DNA of 29,512 nt, taken from assembly GCA_964388595.1 (NCBI GenBank), contig CAYMAX010000015.1, positions 1-29,512 on the forward strand, written 5' to 3'. Under the pieces are notes generated by a model, which had not been told where the DNA came from, searched no databases, and saw only the letters and a program-made list of their open reading frames with translations. This stretch comes from CAYMAX01 sp964388595. GTDB lineage: Bacteria > Bacteroidota > Bacteroidia > Bacteroidales > UBA932. Positions 1 through 9,356 of the stretch are shown one piece after another (within the stretch, counting starts at the first letter, position 1; each line of letters begins with the position of its first letter). Position numbers and translations under genes: made by a program.

Positions 1-2
1 GC

Positions 3-1373
3 AGAGACATCTCTCTCACTCACTCCATGATACCTCTCGGTTCTTGCACCATGAAGCTCAATGCTGCAGTCGAAATGATGCCTCTGAGCTGGAGTGAACT
101 TGCTAATGTTCATCCATACGCTCCATCTTCACAGACCAAAGGTTATATGCAGATTATTAGCGAACTGGAACACGACCTTTCAGTGATTTCAGGATTTGAC
201 GCCTGCTCTCTCCAGCCCAATTCAGGTGCTGCAGGAGAATATGCCGGTCTCATGACTATCAGAGGTTATATGAAGTCTATAGGACAAAGTCACCGCAACA
301 CCATCATCATCCCCACTTCTGCACACGGCACTAATCCTGCAAGCGCAGCTATGGCAGGATTCAATATTGTGCTGGTAAATTGTGATGACAAAGGCAATAT
401 TGATGTTGAAGAACTTCGCCAGAAAGCCGTCGAAAATAAAGAGACCCTCGTGGGTATGATGATTACATATCCTTCGACACATGGTGTATTCGAAGTGAAA
501 ATACGCGAGATTTGCAAAATCATTCACGACAATGGCGGTCAAGTCTATATGGACGGAGCCAATATGAATGGTCAGGTGGGTATCACCAACCCAGGATTTA
601 TAGGTGCAGACATCTGTCATCTCAATCTTCATAAGACCTTCGCTATGCCTCATGGTGGTGGCGGCCCGGGAGTAGGAGCCATTTGCTCTTCGAAGCACCT
701 TACCCCTTTCCTTCCCGGTCACCCTGTTGTCCCTGAATGTGGCGGTAAAGGTGTCACAGCAGTAAGTTCAGCCCCTTACGGCAGCCCCATGCTGGCCCCC
801 ATCACACACGCATACATTAAGCTTCTCGGCCCCGACGGACTTCGCCAGACCACAGAGATGGCTATTCTCAACGCCAATTACATGGCCTGCGCACTGCAGC
901 CTGAATTCAAAATCGTTTACACAGGTGCCACAGGCAGAGTCGCCCACGAATGTATAGTTGACCTTAGAGATTTCAAAGCAGAATACGGAGTGGATGCCAC
1001 CGATATCGCCAAACGACTTATGGACTATGGTTTCCACGCTCCCACTCTCTCTTTCCCTGTTCACGAGACTTTGATGATAGAACCTACCGAAAGTGAATCC
1101 AAAGAGGAAATTGATAGATTTGTAGAGGCCCTTAAAGCCATTAAGAAAGAATGCGAAGATATCAAGTCAGGCAAGGCAGACAAGGAAGATAACGTCATCA
1201 AGATGGCTCCTCATACTGCTGAAGAAGTGTGTGGTGACCAATGGACACATCCCTATTCACGTGAACAAGCAGCATATCCTCTTCCCTGGCTGCGTGACAA
1301 TAAATTCTGGCCTTTCGTAGCAAGAGTTGACAACGGATATGGCGACCGCAACCTTATCCCTGTAACAGAATAA
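3..1373 (+). CDS. gcvP: Glycine dehydrogenase (decarboxylating), P-protein, C-terminal part (partial)
   Basis: This is the pyridoxal-phosphate P-protein of the cytosolic glycine cleavage system, which decarboxylates glycine and passes the aminomethyl group to the lipoyl arm of GcvH. The reading frame is open to the left edge, so the true start lies outside; 456 residues of a protein usually near 950 are visible. The fragment opens with RDISLTHSMIPLGSCTMKLN, a hallmark of the family. The PLP-binding lysine is expected in HLNLHKTFAMPHGGGGPG, with its codon at 633-635. The glycine-rich stretch after it and the C-terminal WTHPYSREQAAYPLPWLR segment are also typical. The frame is intact to its TAA stop. 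A lipoprotein gene follows after 20 bases with no visible terminator, so read-through is possible. The identification is very secure. Confidence 0.97.
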   Translation, partial: RDISLTHSMIPLGSCTMKLNAAVEMMPLSWSELANVHPYAPSSQTKGYMQIISELEHDLSVISGFDACSLQPNSGAAGEYAGLMTIRGYMKSIGQSHRNTIIIPTSAHGTNPASAAMAGFNIVLVNCDDKGNIDVEELRQKAVENKETLVGMMITYPSTHGVFEVKIREICKIIHDNGGQVYMDGANMNGQVGITNPGFIGADICHLNLHKTFAMPHGGGGPGVGAICSSKHLTPFLPGHPVVPECGGKGVTAVSSAPYGSPMLAPITHAYIKLLGPDGLRQTTEMAILNANYMACALQPEFKIVYTGATGRVAHECIVDLRDFKAEYGVDATDIAKRLMDYGFHAPTLSFPVHETLMIEPTESESKEEIDRFVEALKAIKKECEDIKSGKADKEDNVIKMAPHTAEEVCGDQWTHPYSREQAAYPLPWLRDNKFWPFVARVDNGYGDRNLIPVTE

Positions 1374-1393
1374 GTATTTTTTAATATTGATAT

Positions 1394-2902
1394 ATGGATA
1401 AAATAAAGACCTTATTGATAGCATTTGCATCTGTTTTGGTATTATTTTCTCTGTCAGCCTGTGAGAAAAACCCAGATGACCTTCCAAACAATCTCGCCAT
1501 CACTCCCTCATTCATCACCATAGATGCCTGCGCCCACGAAGCCACTTTTGAGCTCACCGCATCTTTCGATTGGAGTACTACCTGTGCTGCTGAGTGGATT
1601 ACCATTACCCCCTCTTCAGGTGATAAGAACATCACTTCAGTCTCCATATCAGTCTCTGCCAACACCGGCACTGCCTCAAGAAGTGATTCTGTCTTTTTTA
1701 CCTCGAAAGAGATATCTTCGACATTGGTCGTCACACAGCAGGGTACCGGTTCAGTGATTTCTTCTTCCGACTTGGTGCTCAATGGTGCAGATACCACATT
1801 TACCATCACCCCATCTGATAACTGGACCATCGAACTGACAGATACCAAAGCTGTCCCTTCCTGGTTCTCGGTAAGTCCTATGTCGGGTTCTAAAGGAAGT
1901 TATCCCATCACCATCACTAAAAAAGAGGATAATCCATACACCGATGACCGCAACGCCTTCATAAAGCTCAATGTGGGAACAAGTGTCTTCTATGTCACAG
2001 TAACTCAGAAAGCGAAAGATGCTATCACCGCTTCGTCAGACAAAGTGGAAATGAGCAATAAAGGGGGCAATTTCTCCGTCTCACTGAGCAGTAATGTAGC
2101 CTACGAGGTCGAAATATCGCCTGCCTGTTCTTCCTGGGTACACAAATCTTCTTCAGGGTCCGGCACCAAAGCCATGAATTCTTCTGTGGAATATTTTTCC
2201 GTATCCCAAAACACTGCAGAGACATCTCGACAAGGTTATATCTTCTTTAAGGGCAATACTGTTGTGGATACTGTCACCGTCTTTCAAAATGAGACAGATA
2301 TTCTGATTCTAAGCCAAAGAAAACTGACAGTGGAATATTTAGGAGGAGATTTTTCAGTCAATTTGAGATCCAATGTTGAGTATTCGGTTACCAATAATAG
2401 TGACTGGATAACACAGTCAATATCCCCTGCTGCAGTCCGTACAGATGTCTATAATATCCATGTACTGACCAATACGGGAGAGACTTCGAGGTCCGCCTCC
2501 ATCATTTTCACCGACAGAAACAACTCCGCTCTTACAGACACACTCAAAATAGTACAGGGCACTTCCATAGTGAATTCTTTTACCACACTCACCTCGTATG
2601 GTCTTTACGATTTCGACAACAAGATAACATTGACATATACCAAGACTCTCGACCAGCTTGTGATGATATCTTCTGACAAATATATCTTCAGAATGGTCAA
2701 TCCTCGAGATTTGAAATATTTCTCTGTCGAAGACATCCCCTCTTCCATCAAACTCGATGATGCTTTTACTCTCTCTGTGCTTCAAAATTATGTTTCACTC
2801 CCCAATGTCTTCTCCTATTCTATGAGTGTAGTGAAGATAGATGGTAATAAAGTCTGGCTTTTTGATGCCACTCACAATGTAGGTATCATCTTTAAAAAAT
2901 AG
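1394..2902 (+). CDS. BACON-repeat lipoprotein
   Basis: A 502-residue secreted lipoprotein. The N-terminus is a lipoprotein signal with the lipobox SLSAC, giving Cys23 as the likely lipidated residue. About four beta-rich repeats of 85-95 residues follow, at roughly 35-115, 120-207, 210-300 and 302-390. Several carry the BACON signature: a W in the middle (W-S-T-T, W-I-T, W-F-S-V), then SP-x-SG, a TSRS-type turn and a final VTQ-x strand. Residues from about 395 to 502 form a separate domain that I do not recognise. BACON domains are Bacteroidetes modules usually proposed to bind glycans or mucin or to act as spacers; no catalytic residues are visible. The next gene, a secreted M6 protease, starts six bases after the stop, so the two are probably co-transcribed and both act outside the inner membrane. 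The BACON assignment comes from pattern reading, not a profile search. Confidence 0.85.
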   Translation: MDKIKTLLIAFASVLVLFSLSACEKNPDDLPNNLAITPSFITIDACAHEATFELTASFDWSTTCAAEWITITPSSGDKNITSVSISVSANTGTASRSDSVFFTSKEISSTLVVTQQGTGSVISSSDLVLNGADTTFTITPSDNWTIELTDTKAVPSWFSVSPMSGSKGSYPITITKKEDNPYTDDRNAFIKLNVGTSVFYVTVTQKAKDAITASSDKVEMSNKGGNFSVSLSSNVAYEVEISPACSSWVHKSSSGSGTKAMNSSVEYFSVSQNTAETSRQGYIFFKGNTVVDTVTVFQNETDILILSQRKLTVEYLGGDFSVNLRSNVEYSVTNNSDWITQSISPAAVRTDVYNIHVLTNTGETSRSASIIFTDRNNSALTDTLKIVQGTSIVNSFTTLTSYGLYDFDNKITLTYTKTLDQLVMISSDKYIFRMVNPRDLKYFSVEDIPSSIKLDDAFTLSVLQNYVSLPNVFSYSMSVVKIDGNKVWLFDATHNVGIIFKK

Positions 2903-2908
2903 TATGAT

Positions 2909-5527
2909 ATGAAAAAAATAATATACTCCCTCATTTTGGTCATAGGACTGATGTCAGCTATCCCGTTTGAATCAAAAGCTGTTCCTGCATATCCGTATCC
3001 CATCACCATCATCCAGCCAGATGGTTCCACACTCACGATTCGTATTCACGGAGATGAATTTCTTCATTGGACCACCACCGGCAACAGATTGATAGAAAAG
3101 GGCGATGACGGCTTTTATTACTACGCCTCATTCAATGCTGATGGTAAGATTGATATGAGTTCATCTCGTGCTCACGATGGTATGATGACAAGCTCTTATG
3201 CCTCTGAAGTCACCCCTCCTGCCATCGCAGTAGCTCGTGCCATCGAGCAGAGAACTTCTCGAGCATCATCCCCATCCAGATCCATCTCTTCCGGAAATGG
3301 TCATTTTCTGGTACTTCTGATAGAGTTCAGCGATTTGGAATTCACTATAAGTTCCGCTCAAAATGCCTTCAACAGATTACTCAATATGGAAGGCTATAAT
3401 GACAACTCCGGTACAGGTTCTGTAAAAGATTATTATTATGACAACTCTCGCGGTAATTTCAACCCCACTTTTGATGTCATAGGCCCCATCAAGGTATCCA
3501 ATGGATATGCATATTATGGCAAAGATAACGGTGGTCAAGGTAATGACTCTTACCCAAGAGAACTTTTGGTAGAAGCCTGCAGATTGGTCGATGATGAAGT
3601 TGATTTCTCTATTTACGATGCTGATGGTGATGGTAAGATAGACAATGTGTTCTTCTATTTCGCAGGTCACAACCAGGCCGAGGGTGGTGGAAGTGATTGT
3701 ATCTGGCCTCATCAATGGAGTGTGTTTAATCAGACAGTAATGCTGGACGGCAAAAGACTTTACAATTATGCCTGCTCGTCTGAATATAGCGGCTCGTCCG
3801 GTACCACCATGTGTGGTATTGGTACTTTCTCACACGAATTTGGTCACGTGATAGGGCTTCCCGACTTCTATGATGTAGATTACTCTTCCAATGGAAGTGC
3901 TTTGGGGCTCGGTCGCTACTCATTAATGAGTTCAGGCAATTACAACAATAGTGGTAAAACTCCTCCTTATCTCAATTCAGAAGAGAGACGTATGTTGGGT
4001 TGGATGAAGGGTCCCACAGAGATTACCGCCTCAGGCAATTACTCTCCGCAGACAGTAGATAATAATTTCGCTTATTTTACACCTACCAGCAATGAAGGGG
4101 AATATTATCTCTACGAAAATCGTCAATTAAGCGGTTGGGATGCTTACCTGCCTGCTTCAGGACTTTTAATCTATCACGTCGACAAATCACAAAACATAGT
4201 GGGAGGCATGACTGCAGCCCAAAGATGGGCTAAAGGGTCGGGCATAAATGCATACGCTTCTCACCAATGCTTTGATTTGGTTGAGACTGTCTATCCCGAA
4301 TCGTCTGTCTCATCCGGTAGTCAGATTCCTTTCCCCGGTTCCAATAATGTCACCTCCTTCACATATTCTACCAACCCTGGCTCATTTAGTTGGTCAAAAG
4401 ACAGCACAGGATACAATCTGACCAATATTACCAATAGTGGAGGAGTGGTCTCTTTCACTATGACACTCAATACGGATAACAAAACATTTACAGGGCGCGT
4501 CTCAGATATTTTTGGCAATCCGATAAGTGGTGTCTCTGTCTCTATTGATGAAGTCACTCCGAGTCCATCTTCTATAGCGACGAGTACACCTTCTAAGTCA
4601 TCTCTATCATCTACCATCGATGCCTCATATATTGTTACCACAGACAATTCGGGCACTTTCACCTTTAAATTTTCCTCTTCCCAACTTGATATTTCCATTA
4701 ATAAGACAGGGTACGCTCCATATTCCAATTCAATATCTACTTCTGCAAGAGGCAATTATTCATGCAATATCACATTACCCACTACTCTCGAATCCACTTA
4801 TACACTTGCCAAAAAATATCAAAGTGCCTCTTCATACAGTTATGGATATGGATCTATCCAAAGCTACCTTGGTGCACTTTTCTCCTATTCATCTTCTGAA
4901 ATATCTGCATTAGGTTATGCAGGAGCTGAGATTAAAACCATTTCATTTATGGTAAAAGGGACTTCCGCGAGCACTGTAAAAGCAATTATATATTTTGATG
5001 ATGAGCTTGTAGGAGAAAAGGTCGTTTCAAACACCAATTTCGGCACTATGACGACAGTAGATGTCAGCGACCTCGCTCTCGTTATCCCTACCGACAAGAG
5101 TGTCAAATTTGGCTACTGCATCAGCGGTTATGATTACGGATATCCAGTGGCAGTCGATGATGGCCCGGCAGTATCGGGTGGCGGATTTTTATCCAACAAT
5201 GGAACTAATTGGGAATCCCTTTACGATGAGGATGTTAATGTCATTATCTCTGCACAAGTATTGATAAAATCCTCAATTTTTGCATCTCTCGGATACAATT
5301 ATATTCTCTCTCCGAAAGCATCTTATGCTGCAGGAGACAGTTTTACTTTTTCACTCTCTACCAATGCTTCTCCGGCTCCCACTTCTGTCTCTTGGTCTTT
5401 CGATGATGAATCCAAAACTGGTGGCAGTTCAGTAACTCTTACTTCCGGAAGTCATACAGTAAAAGCTGTTTTGACATACGCATCAGGGAAGAGCGAAACA
5501 TTAATTTTAGAATTAGACGTACAATAG
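2909..5527 (+). CDS. Secreted M6-family zinc metalloprotease, multidomain
   Basis: An 872-residue exported protease. A Sec signal (MKKIIYSLILVIGLMSAIPF, cleavage probably after SKA near residue 24) is followed by the conserved N-terminal segment of Bacteroidetes M6 proteases, with IIQPDGSTL and HGDEFLHW. The peptidase domain, about 130-420, has the zinc motif HEFGHVIGLPD at 309-319, which fits the M6 pattern HExxHxxGxxD with Glu310 as the general base. DADGDGKID near 237-245 looks like a calcium loop. Downstream lie a carboxypeptidase-regulatory-like beta sandwich (about 528-625, FTGRVSDIFGNPISGVSVSI) interrupted by a Ser/Thr/Pro-rich insert, a possible jelly-roll region (about 630-790), and a PKD-like end with VSWSFDD. 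I see no obvious type IX secretion tail. It sits between a BACON lipoprotein and an ABC exporter whose ATG follows this stop codon directly. The substrate is unknown. Confidence 0.92.
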   Translation: MKKIIYSLILVIGLMSAIPFESKAVPAYPYPITIIQPDGSTLTIRIHGDEFLHWTTTGNRLIEKGDDGFYYYASFNADGKIDMSSSRAHDGMMTSSYASEVTPPAIAVARAIEQRTSRASSPSRSISSGNGHFLVLLIEFSDLEFTISSAQNAFNRLLNMEGYNDNSGTGSVKDYYYDNSRGNFNPTFDVIGPIKVSNGYAYYGKDNGGQGNDSYPRELLVEACRLVDDEVDFSIYDADGDGKIDNVFFYFAGHNQAEGGGSDCIWPHQWSVFNQTVMLDGKRLYNYACSSEYSGSSGTTMCGIGTFSHEFGHVIGLPDFYDVDYSSNGSALGLGRYSLMSSGNYNNSGKTPPYLNSEERRMLGWMKGPTEITASGNYSPQTVDNNFAYFTPTSNEGEYYLYENRQLSGWDAYLPASGLLIYHVDKSQNIVGGMTAAQRWAKGSGINAYASHQCFDLVETVYPESSVSSGSQIPFPGSNNVTSFTYSTNPGSFSWSKDSTGYNLTNITNSGGVVSFTMTLNTDNKTFTGRVSDIFGNPISGVSVSIDEVTPSPSSIATSTPSKSSLSSTIDASYIVTTDNSGTFTFKFSSSQLDISINKTGYAPYSNSISTSARGNYSCNITLPTTLESTYTLAKKYQSASSYSYGYGSIQSYLGALFSYSSSEISALGYAGAEIKTISFMVKGTSASTVKAIIYFDDELVGEKVVSNTNFGTMTTVDVSDLALVIPTDKSVKFGYCISGYDYGYPVAVDDGPAVSGGGFLSNNGTNWESLYDEDVNVIISAQVLIKSSIFASLGYNYILSPKASYAAGDSFTFSLSTNASPAPTSVSWSFDDESKTGGSSVTLTSGSHTVKAVLTYASGKSETLILELDVQ

Positions 5528-8461
5528 ATGAATGACATTATACTTTCAGGTCTGCTCAACCTGTTCGCTCTTTTCGGCACTCTCCATCACATAGATAGAG
5601 AGACAGCTCGAAAAGTACTCACAAGCTACCTTACTCGCCATTTCGGAGTAAGAAGTCTCGATACTTATTTGGGACTGTATACAGACCTGAGAGATTTCTA
5701 TGATGACAATCCCGCCCTCGACAAGGATGCCATCATAGAGGGGATTTGTTCCAATCTTCAAAACAAAATCAAAAAAGAGGAACAATCCTTAATGCTGCTG
5801 CGATTTATGGAGTTCTGCAATCTTGCCCCCAGACAGAATCAATCAGAGGCAAGTACAGAGATTTTCAGGAAAGTGGCAGAATTATTCGGCATTTCCGAGG
5901 AGATGTTTCAGGATTTTTCAGATTTTATCTCCCGCCGTGTCACCAACAATGTTCTTGTCATCCACCACGAAGGGCTTGAAGGGTCTGTCTGCGTATTAAA
6001 CATTCGTTCTTTCAATAAGCTGGTATTCAGTTATGACGGCCCTGAAGAGATTTATATGAACGATATCCCTGTTCTTGGCGGTATCTTCTTGGTGTGGCAA
6101 CAGAGCGGTGTGCTGAAGACCAAGCGCTCCTCACCCATCTACTATTCCAATGTCATGTCACTCTACCAGCAGCAGAAAGTGACCACTTCCATCGAACTTG
6201 CAGGAAGAAATATCAACTTCCGTTTTCCAAAGAGCGACAATGGTATGCACGACCTCTCCTTTACTCTCCACAGCGGAGAATTGGTGGCCATTATGGGAGG
6301 TAGCGGAGTAGGAAAGTCGACTCTTCTCTCTATCCTCAACGGCAATCTCAAACCACAAGAAGGAAATATTACACTCAATGGGTATGATATCTCCGACCCT
6401 AAAGTCAAAAAGTTAATCGGGTTTGTGCCTCAGGATGACCTTCTCATCGAAGAGCTGACAGTCTACCAAAACCTCTACTTCACTGCAAGACTATGCTTTG
6501 ACAAGATGACTGAAGAAGAACTCCATAACAAAGTGCTGCAAGTTCTTGCAGAACTCGGATTGGAGGGTTCCAAAGATCTTAAAGTCGGTTCTGCCATCAA
6601 TAAATATATCTCCGGCGGGCAGCGCAAAAGGCTCAATATCGCTCTTGAACTTATCAGAGAGCCCTCTATTTTGTTTTTGGATGAACCTACTTCCGGCCTC
6701 TCTTCCACAGACTCCGAGAAAGTCATCAATCTTCTCAAAGAGCAGACTTACCATCAACGCCTCATCGTAGTAAATATTCATCAGCCCTCTTCAGATATTT
6801 TTAAACTTTTTGACAAATTGTGGCTTCTCGATAAGGGTGGATATCCCGTCTATGATGGCAATCCCATCGAAGCTGTCACATACTTCAAAAAGGAGGCAGA
6901 CTATGCAGACGCTGAGATAAGCACCTGCGCCACTTGTGGTAATGTCAATCCTGAGATAGTACTGAGTATTATTGATGAAAAATCCCTTGATGACAGCGGG
7001 CAAGTGACTGAATCACGTAAAGTCTCCCCTGAAGAATGGCATAAGAAATATTTAGACTCCAACACTTCAAACTCTGCCCCTGAAGTGATGGAAGTCCCCG
7101 TCACCAAGCAGAAGCGTCCTTCACCTTTTAAACAATTTCTCATCTTCCTCCAACGCAATTTCAAGACCAAAATCACCAACACTCAATACCTTCTCATCAC
7201 TCTTCTGGAAGCTCCTCTTCTCGCAGTAATAGTTGCCTTCCTTACCCGTTATTCACCGCCGGAAGGGTATTCTGTGATGGATAATAAGAATATCGTCTCT
7301 TATTTCTTCATGTCCATCATCGTAGCGATATTCATCGGGATGAGCGGGAGTGCTGAAGAAATCTTCAAAGACCGTTCTCTACTCAAGCGCGAAAGATTTC
7401 TGCGCCTCTCTCGAAGCAGTTATATTTGGTCCAAGATAGTTTTTATGGCAGGGATTTCTCTGCTTCAGACCCTCCTGTTTATTCTGGTAGGCAACGCCAT
7501 CATGGGCATTCACTCCCTTTTCTGGGTATGGTGGATGATTCTTTTTGTCAGCGCATTGGTGGCCAATCTCACAGGTCTTGTACTCTCTCAATCACTCAGT
7601 TCGATTGTAGCCATTTATATCACCATTCCACTTTTGTTGATACCGCAGATTCTCCTCTGCGGACTGGTAGTAGATTTTGATGACTTGGCCCCCAACAGCA
7701 AGACCGGCAACGTCCCTATCATAGGGGAAGTAATCCCTTCACGCTGGGCATTTGAAGCATTGGCAGTGACTTCTTTTACATCCAATGATTACGAAAAAAT
7801 GTTCTTTGAGAATGAGAAGAATAAATATAGTCCTCAATATTATCGCTCTGCTTTTCTCTATGAACTCGAATCTCAACTTGAGACCCTTGAAGACGAAAGA
7901 CTCAACAATCCTCCGATGTCTTCCTCACATCTGGATATCATCAGTCACGAACTTCCAAAGCTTGCCGACATCTGTTCTCTCCCCCCATATCATTACATTG
8001 ACTCCCTCACCCTCGACCACTATTCTTCCGGAATTTATCTTGATTTGAGTGATTATTTCACTCAGGCCAAGTCGAAACTTTCCAAGACAGTAACCTATTA
8101 CAACCTGGCACTTGATGCGCAAGTCTCCGATTATATTTCGGAGTACGGCAAAGAGAATCTTCTCCGGCTCAAAAGAGAAAATGCCAATCTCTATCTGGAG
8201 GACCTGGTAATGAATTCCAAATCTGAGAACACACATCTCGTGGTGGGAAACACCATTGTCCCCAAAGTTGGTCGCATATTCATCACTCCCTCAAGCACAA
8301 ATGGACGCGCCCCCTTCTATAGCAGCACCAAAGTATTAGGTAGTCTTGAGATCGCAACTTTGTGGTACAATATATCCATCCTGATACTTATGTGCATCCT
8401 TACTTCACTCGCTCTATTCTTTGATTTCCCCGGACGCTTCATGAGAAAAGAGAGGGAATAA
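5528..8461 (+). CDS. ABCG-like ABC transporter, fused ATPase and permease, with N-terminal helical domain and large extracytoplasmic insert
   Basis: A 977-residue half transporter in ATPase-then-permease order, as in the ABCG/ABC-2 group. Residues 1-125 are helical and resemble TerB-like domains (tentative). Residues about 130-215 form a beta-rich linker. The ATPase has Walker A GGSGVGKST (257-265), the signature YISGGQRKR (SGGQ at 362-365), Walker B ILFLDEPTSGL (Asp385, Glu386) and an H-loop in VNIHQPSS. A CATC pair lies at 467-470. Hydrophobic segments fall near 554-573, 590-606, 636-660, 664-690, 692-715 and 942-965. That leaves about 225 mostly hydrophilic residues between the fifth and sixth, predicted to lie outside the membrane. 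The gene starts directly after the M6 protease stop (TAG-ATG), implying co-transcription or translational coupling. The substrate cannot be read from sequence; export of a lipid, peptide or envelope component is only inference. Confidence 0.9.
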   Translation: MNDIILSGLLNLFALFGTLHHIDRETARKVLTSYLTRHFGVRSLDTYLGLYTDLRDFYDDNPALDKDAIIEGICSNLQNKIKKEEQSLMLLRFMEFCNLAPRQNQSEASTEIFRKVAELFGISEEMFQDFSDFISRRVTNNVLVIHHEGLEGSVCVLNIRSFNKLVFSYDGPEEIYMNDIPVLGGIFLVWQQSGVLKTKRSSPIYYSNVMSLYQQQKVTTSIELAGRNINFRFPKSDNGMHDLSFTLHSGELVAIMGGSGVGKSTLLSILNGNLKPQEGNITLNGYDISDPKVKKLIGFVPQDDLLIEELTVYQNLYFTARLCFDKMTEEELHNKVLQVLAELGLEGSKDLKVGSAINKYISGGQRKRLNIALELIREPSILFLDEPTSGLSSTDSEKVINLLKEQTYHQRLIVVNIHQPSSDIFKLFDKLWLLDKGGYPVYDGNPIEAVTYFKKEADYADAEISTCATCGNVNPEIVLSIIDEKSLDDSGQVTESRKVSPEEWHKKYLDSNTSNSAPEVMEVPVTKQKRPSPFKQFLIFLQRNFKTKITNTQYLLITLLEAPLLAVIVAFLTRYSPPEGYSVMDNKNIVSYFFMSIIVAIFIGMSGSAEEIFKDRSLLKRERFLRLSRSSYIWSKIVFMAGISLLQTLLFILVGNAIMGIHSLFWVWWMILFVSALVANLTGLVLSQSLSSIVAIYITIPLLLIPQILLCGLVVDFDDLAPNSKTGNVPIIGEVIPSRWAFEALAVTSFTSNDYEKMFFENEKNKYSPQYYRSAFLYELESQLETLEDERLNNPPMSSSHLDIISHELPKLADICSLPPYHYIDSLTLDHYSSGIYLDLSDYFTQAKSKLSKTVTYYNLALDAQVSDYISEYGKENLLRLKRENANLYLEDLVMNSKSENTHLVVGNTIVPKVGRIFITPSSTNGRAPFYSSTKVLGSLEIATLWYNISILILMCILTSLALFFDFPGRFMRKERE

Positions 8462-8485
8462 TTGCAATTAACCAACAAAAAATTT

Positions 8486-8493
8486 TATCTTTG
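8486..8493 (+). promoter_or_regulatory. Bacteroidetes -7 box (TATCTTTG) ahead of the tandem lipoproteins
   Basis: TATCTTTG fits the Bacteroidetes -7 consensus TAnnTTTG exactly. A TTG at 8462-8464 lies 21 bases upstream and could serve as the -33 element. The start codon of the first lipoprotein is about 32 bases downstream, in the 64-base gap after the ABC transporter. This suggests the lipoprotein pair has its own promoter. Confidence 0.65.
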
Positions 8494-8525
8494 CGAAGCT
8501 TTGAATATATAAACAACTTACCTAT

Positions 8526-9356
8526 ATGAACAAATCTTTATTTATCGTTGCGCTTTTCTCCATGCTGTTGATTGCCTCTTGCGGCAACAATACCGGCAAA
8601 AAGAAACAAGCAAAAGAAGAGACCACCAAATCAGTTACCGTTGAAGAACAATACATCACTGAAGACTTGAGAATCAAGCTCGATTCACTCGTTTCCGAGT
8701 TAGGTCGCCTCGGTGCCATCCCCATCTTTTCCAAAGCAGCCGATGGAACATTCTCTTTAAGTGACAAAGAAAAGAAAGTCAAACCCAATTATCTTCTTCC
8801 ACTCTCCAAAGCCAATACTGTCATTTCTCTCAATCAGAAATATCGTGCAGTGATGATGTATCGTATTGATATGGCTGTCGCCGACATGTATGATATGCCG
8901 GTAGGTGATTACAAGCAAACCATAGCCAAATTAGTGGTAGAGATTAATGACCCCGCTTTCAAGGTCGATATCAATCAGAATCTTAAAACTGATCCCGATG
9001 CCTTTAAAAAGTTCATTAAAGATGTATACGATGCCGAGAAAGAAAATGGTACCATTAATTTCTTCTGGGATGCTGCAGTAGCCGGCATTATTGAACAATT
9101 ATACATTGCCACCAAAAATATCGACAAATTTATCCTTTGTTTCGATGATGAGACTGCTTCTGAAGTGACTTATCGTTTCATTTTGGTACACGACGGTATC
9201 GAATCATTAGTACCCTATCACCCTGAGCTGGAACATCTTCAGGTTATTCTTGAGCCATTGAGGGTCATCAATGCCATCAATGTCAAACAGCTACGCGCTC
9301 AACTCGAAGATCTTAAAGATGAGATTTCTGTAGCTCGTGAGAAACTGCTTGAATAA
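8526..9356 (+). CDS. Lipoprotein of unknown function, first of a tandem paralogous pair
   Basis: A 276-residue predicted lipoprotein. The signal MNKSLFIVALFSMLLIASC places the lipidated cysteine at 19, followed by a charged Lys/Glu linker to about residue 45. The mature part is mostly helical, with no enzyme motif that I recognise. Conserved-looking stretches shared with the next gene are LDSLVSELGR, KKVKPNYLLPLS, DAEKENGTINFFWD and KFILCFDDETAS. The C-terminal 35 residues look like a heptad-forming helix (LRAQLEDLKDEISVAREKLL). It has a promoter-like box about 32 bases upstream and abuts its paralogue with no spacer (TAA-GTG). The neighbouring ABC exporter suggests an envelope role, but that is inference. 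I do not recognise the family. Confidence 0.85.
   Translation: MNKSLFIVALFSMLLIASCGNNTGKKKQAKEETTKSVTVEEQYITEDLRIKLDSLVSELGRLGAIPIFSKAADGTFSLSDKEKKVKPNYLLPLSKANTVISLNQKYRAVMMYRIDMAVADMYDMPVGDYKQTIAKLVVEINDPAFKVDINQNLKTDPDAFKKFIKDVYDAEKENGTINFFWDAAVAGIIEQLYIATKNIDKFILCFDDETASEVTYRFILVHDGIESLVPYHPELEHLQVILEPLRVINAINVKQLRAQLEDLKDEISVAREKLLE

Noticed and set aside
1..13. GCAGAGACATCTC occurs at the left edge and again near 2217-2229
   Set aside because: Both copies lie inside coding sequence in unrelated genes, and the match does not extend. A 13-base repeat of this kind is compatible with chance in a region with biased codon use.
222..722. A 166-codon open frame on the minus strand inside gcvP
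   Set aside because: It lies wholly opposite an intact, well-conserved gcvP, its product has no recognisable domain, and no promoter-like box precedes it. It is a shadow of gcvP codon use.
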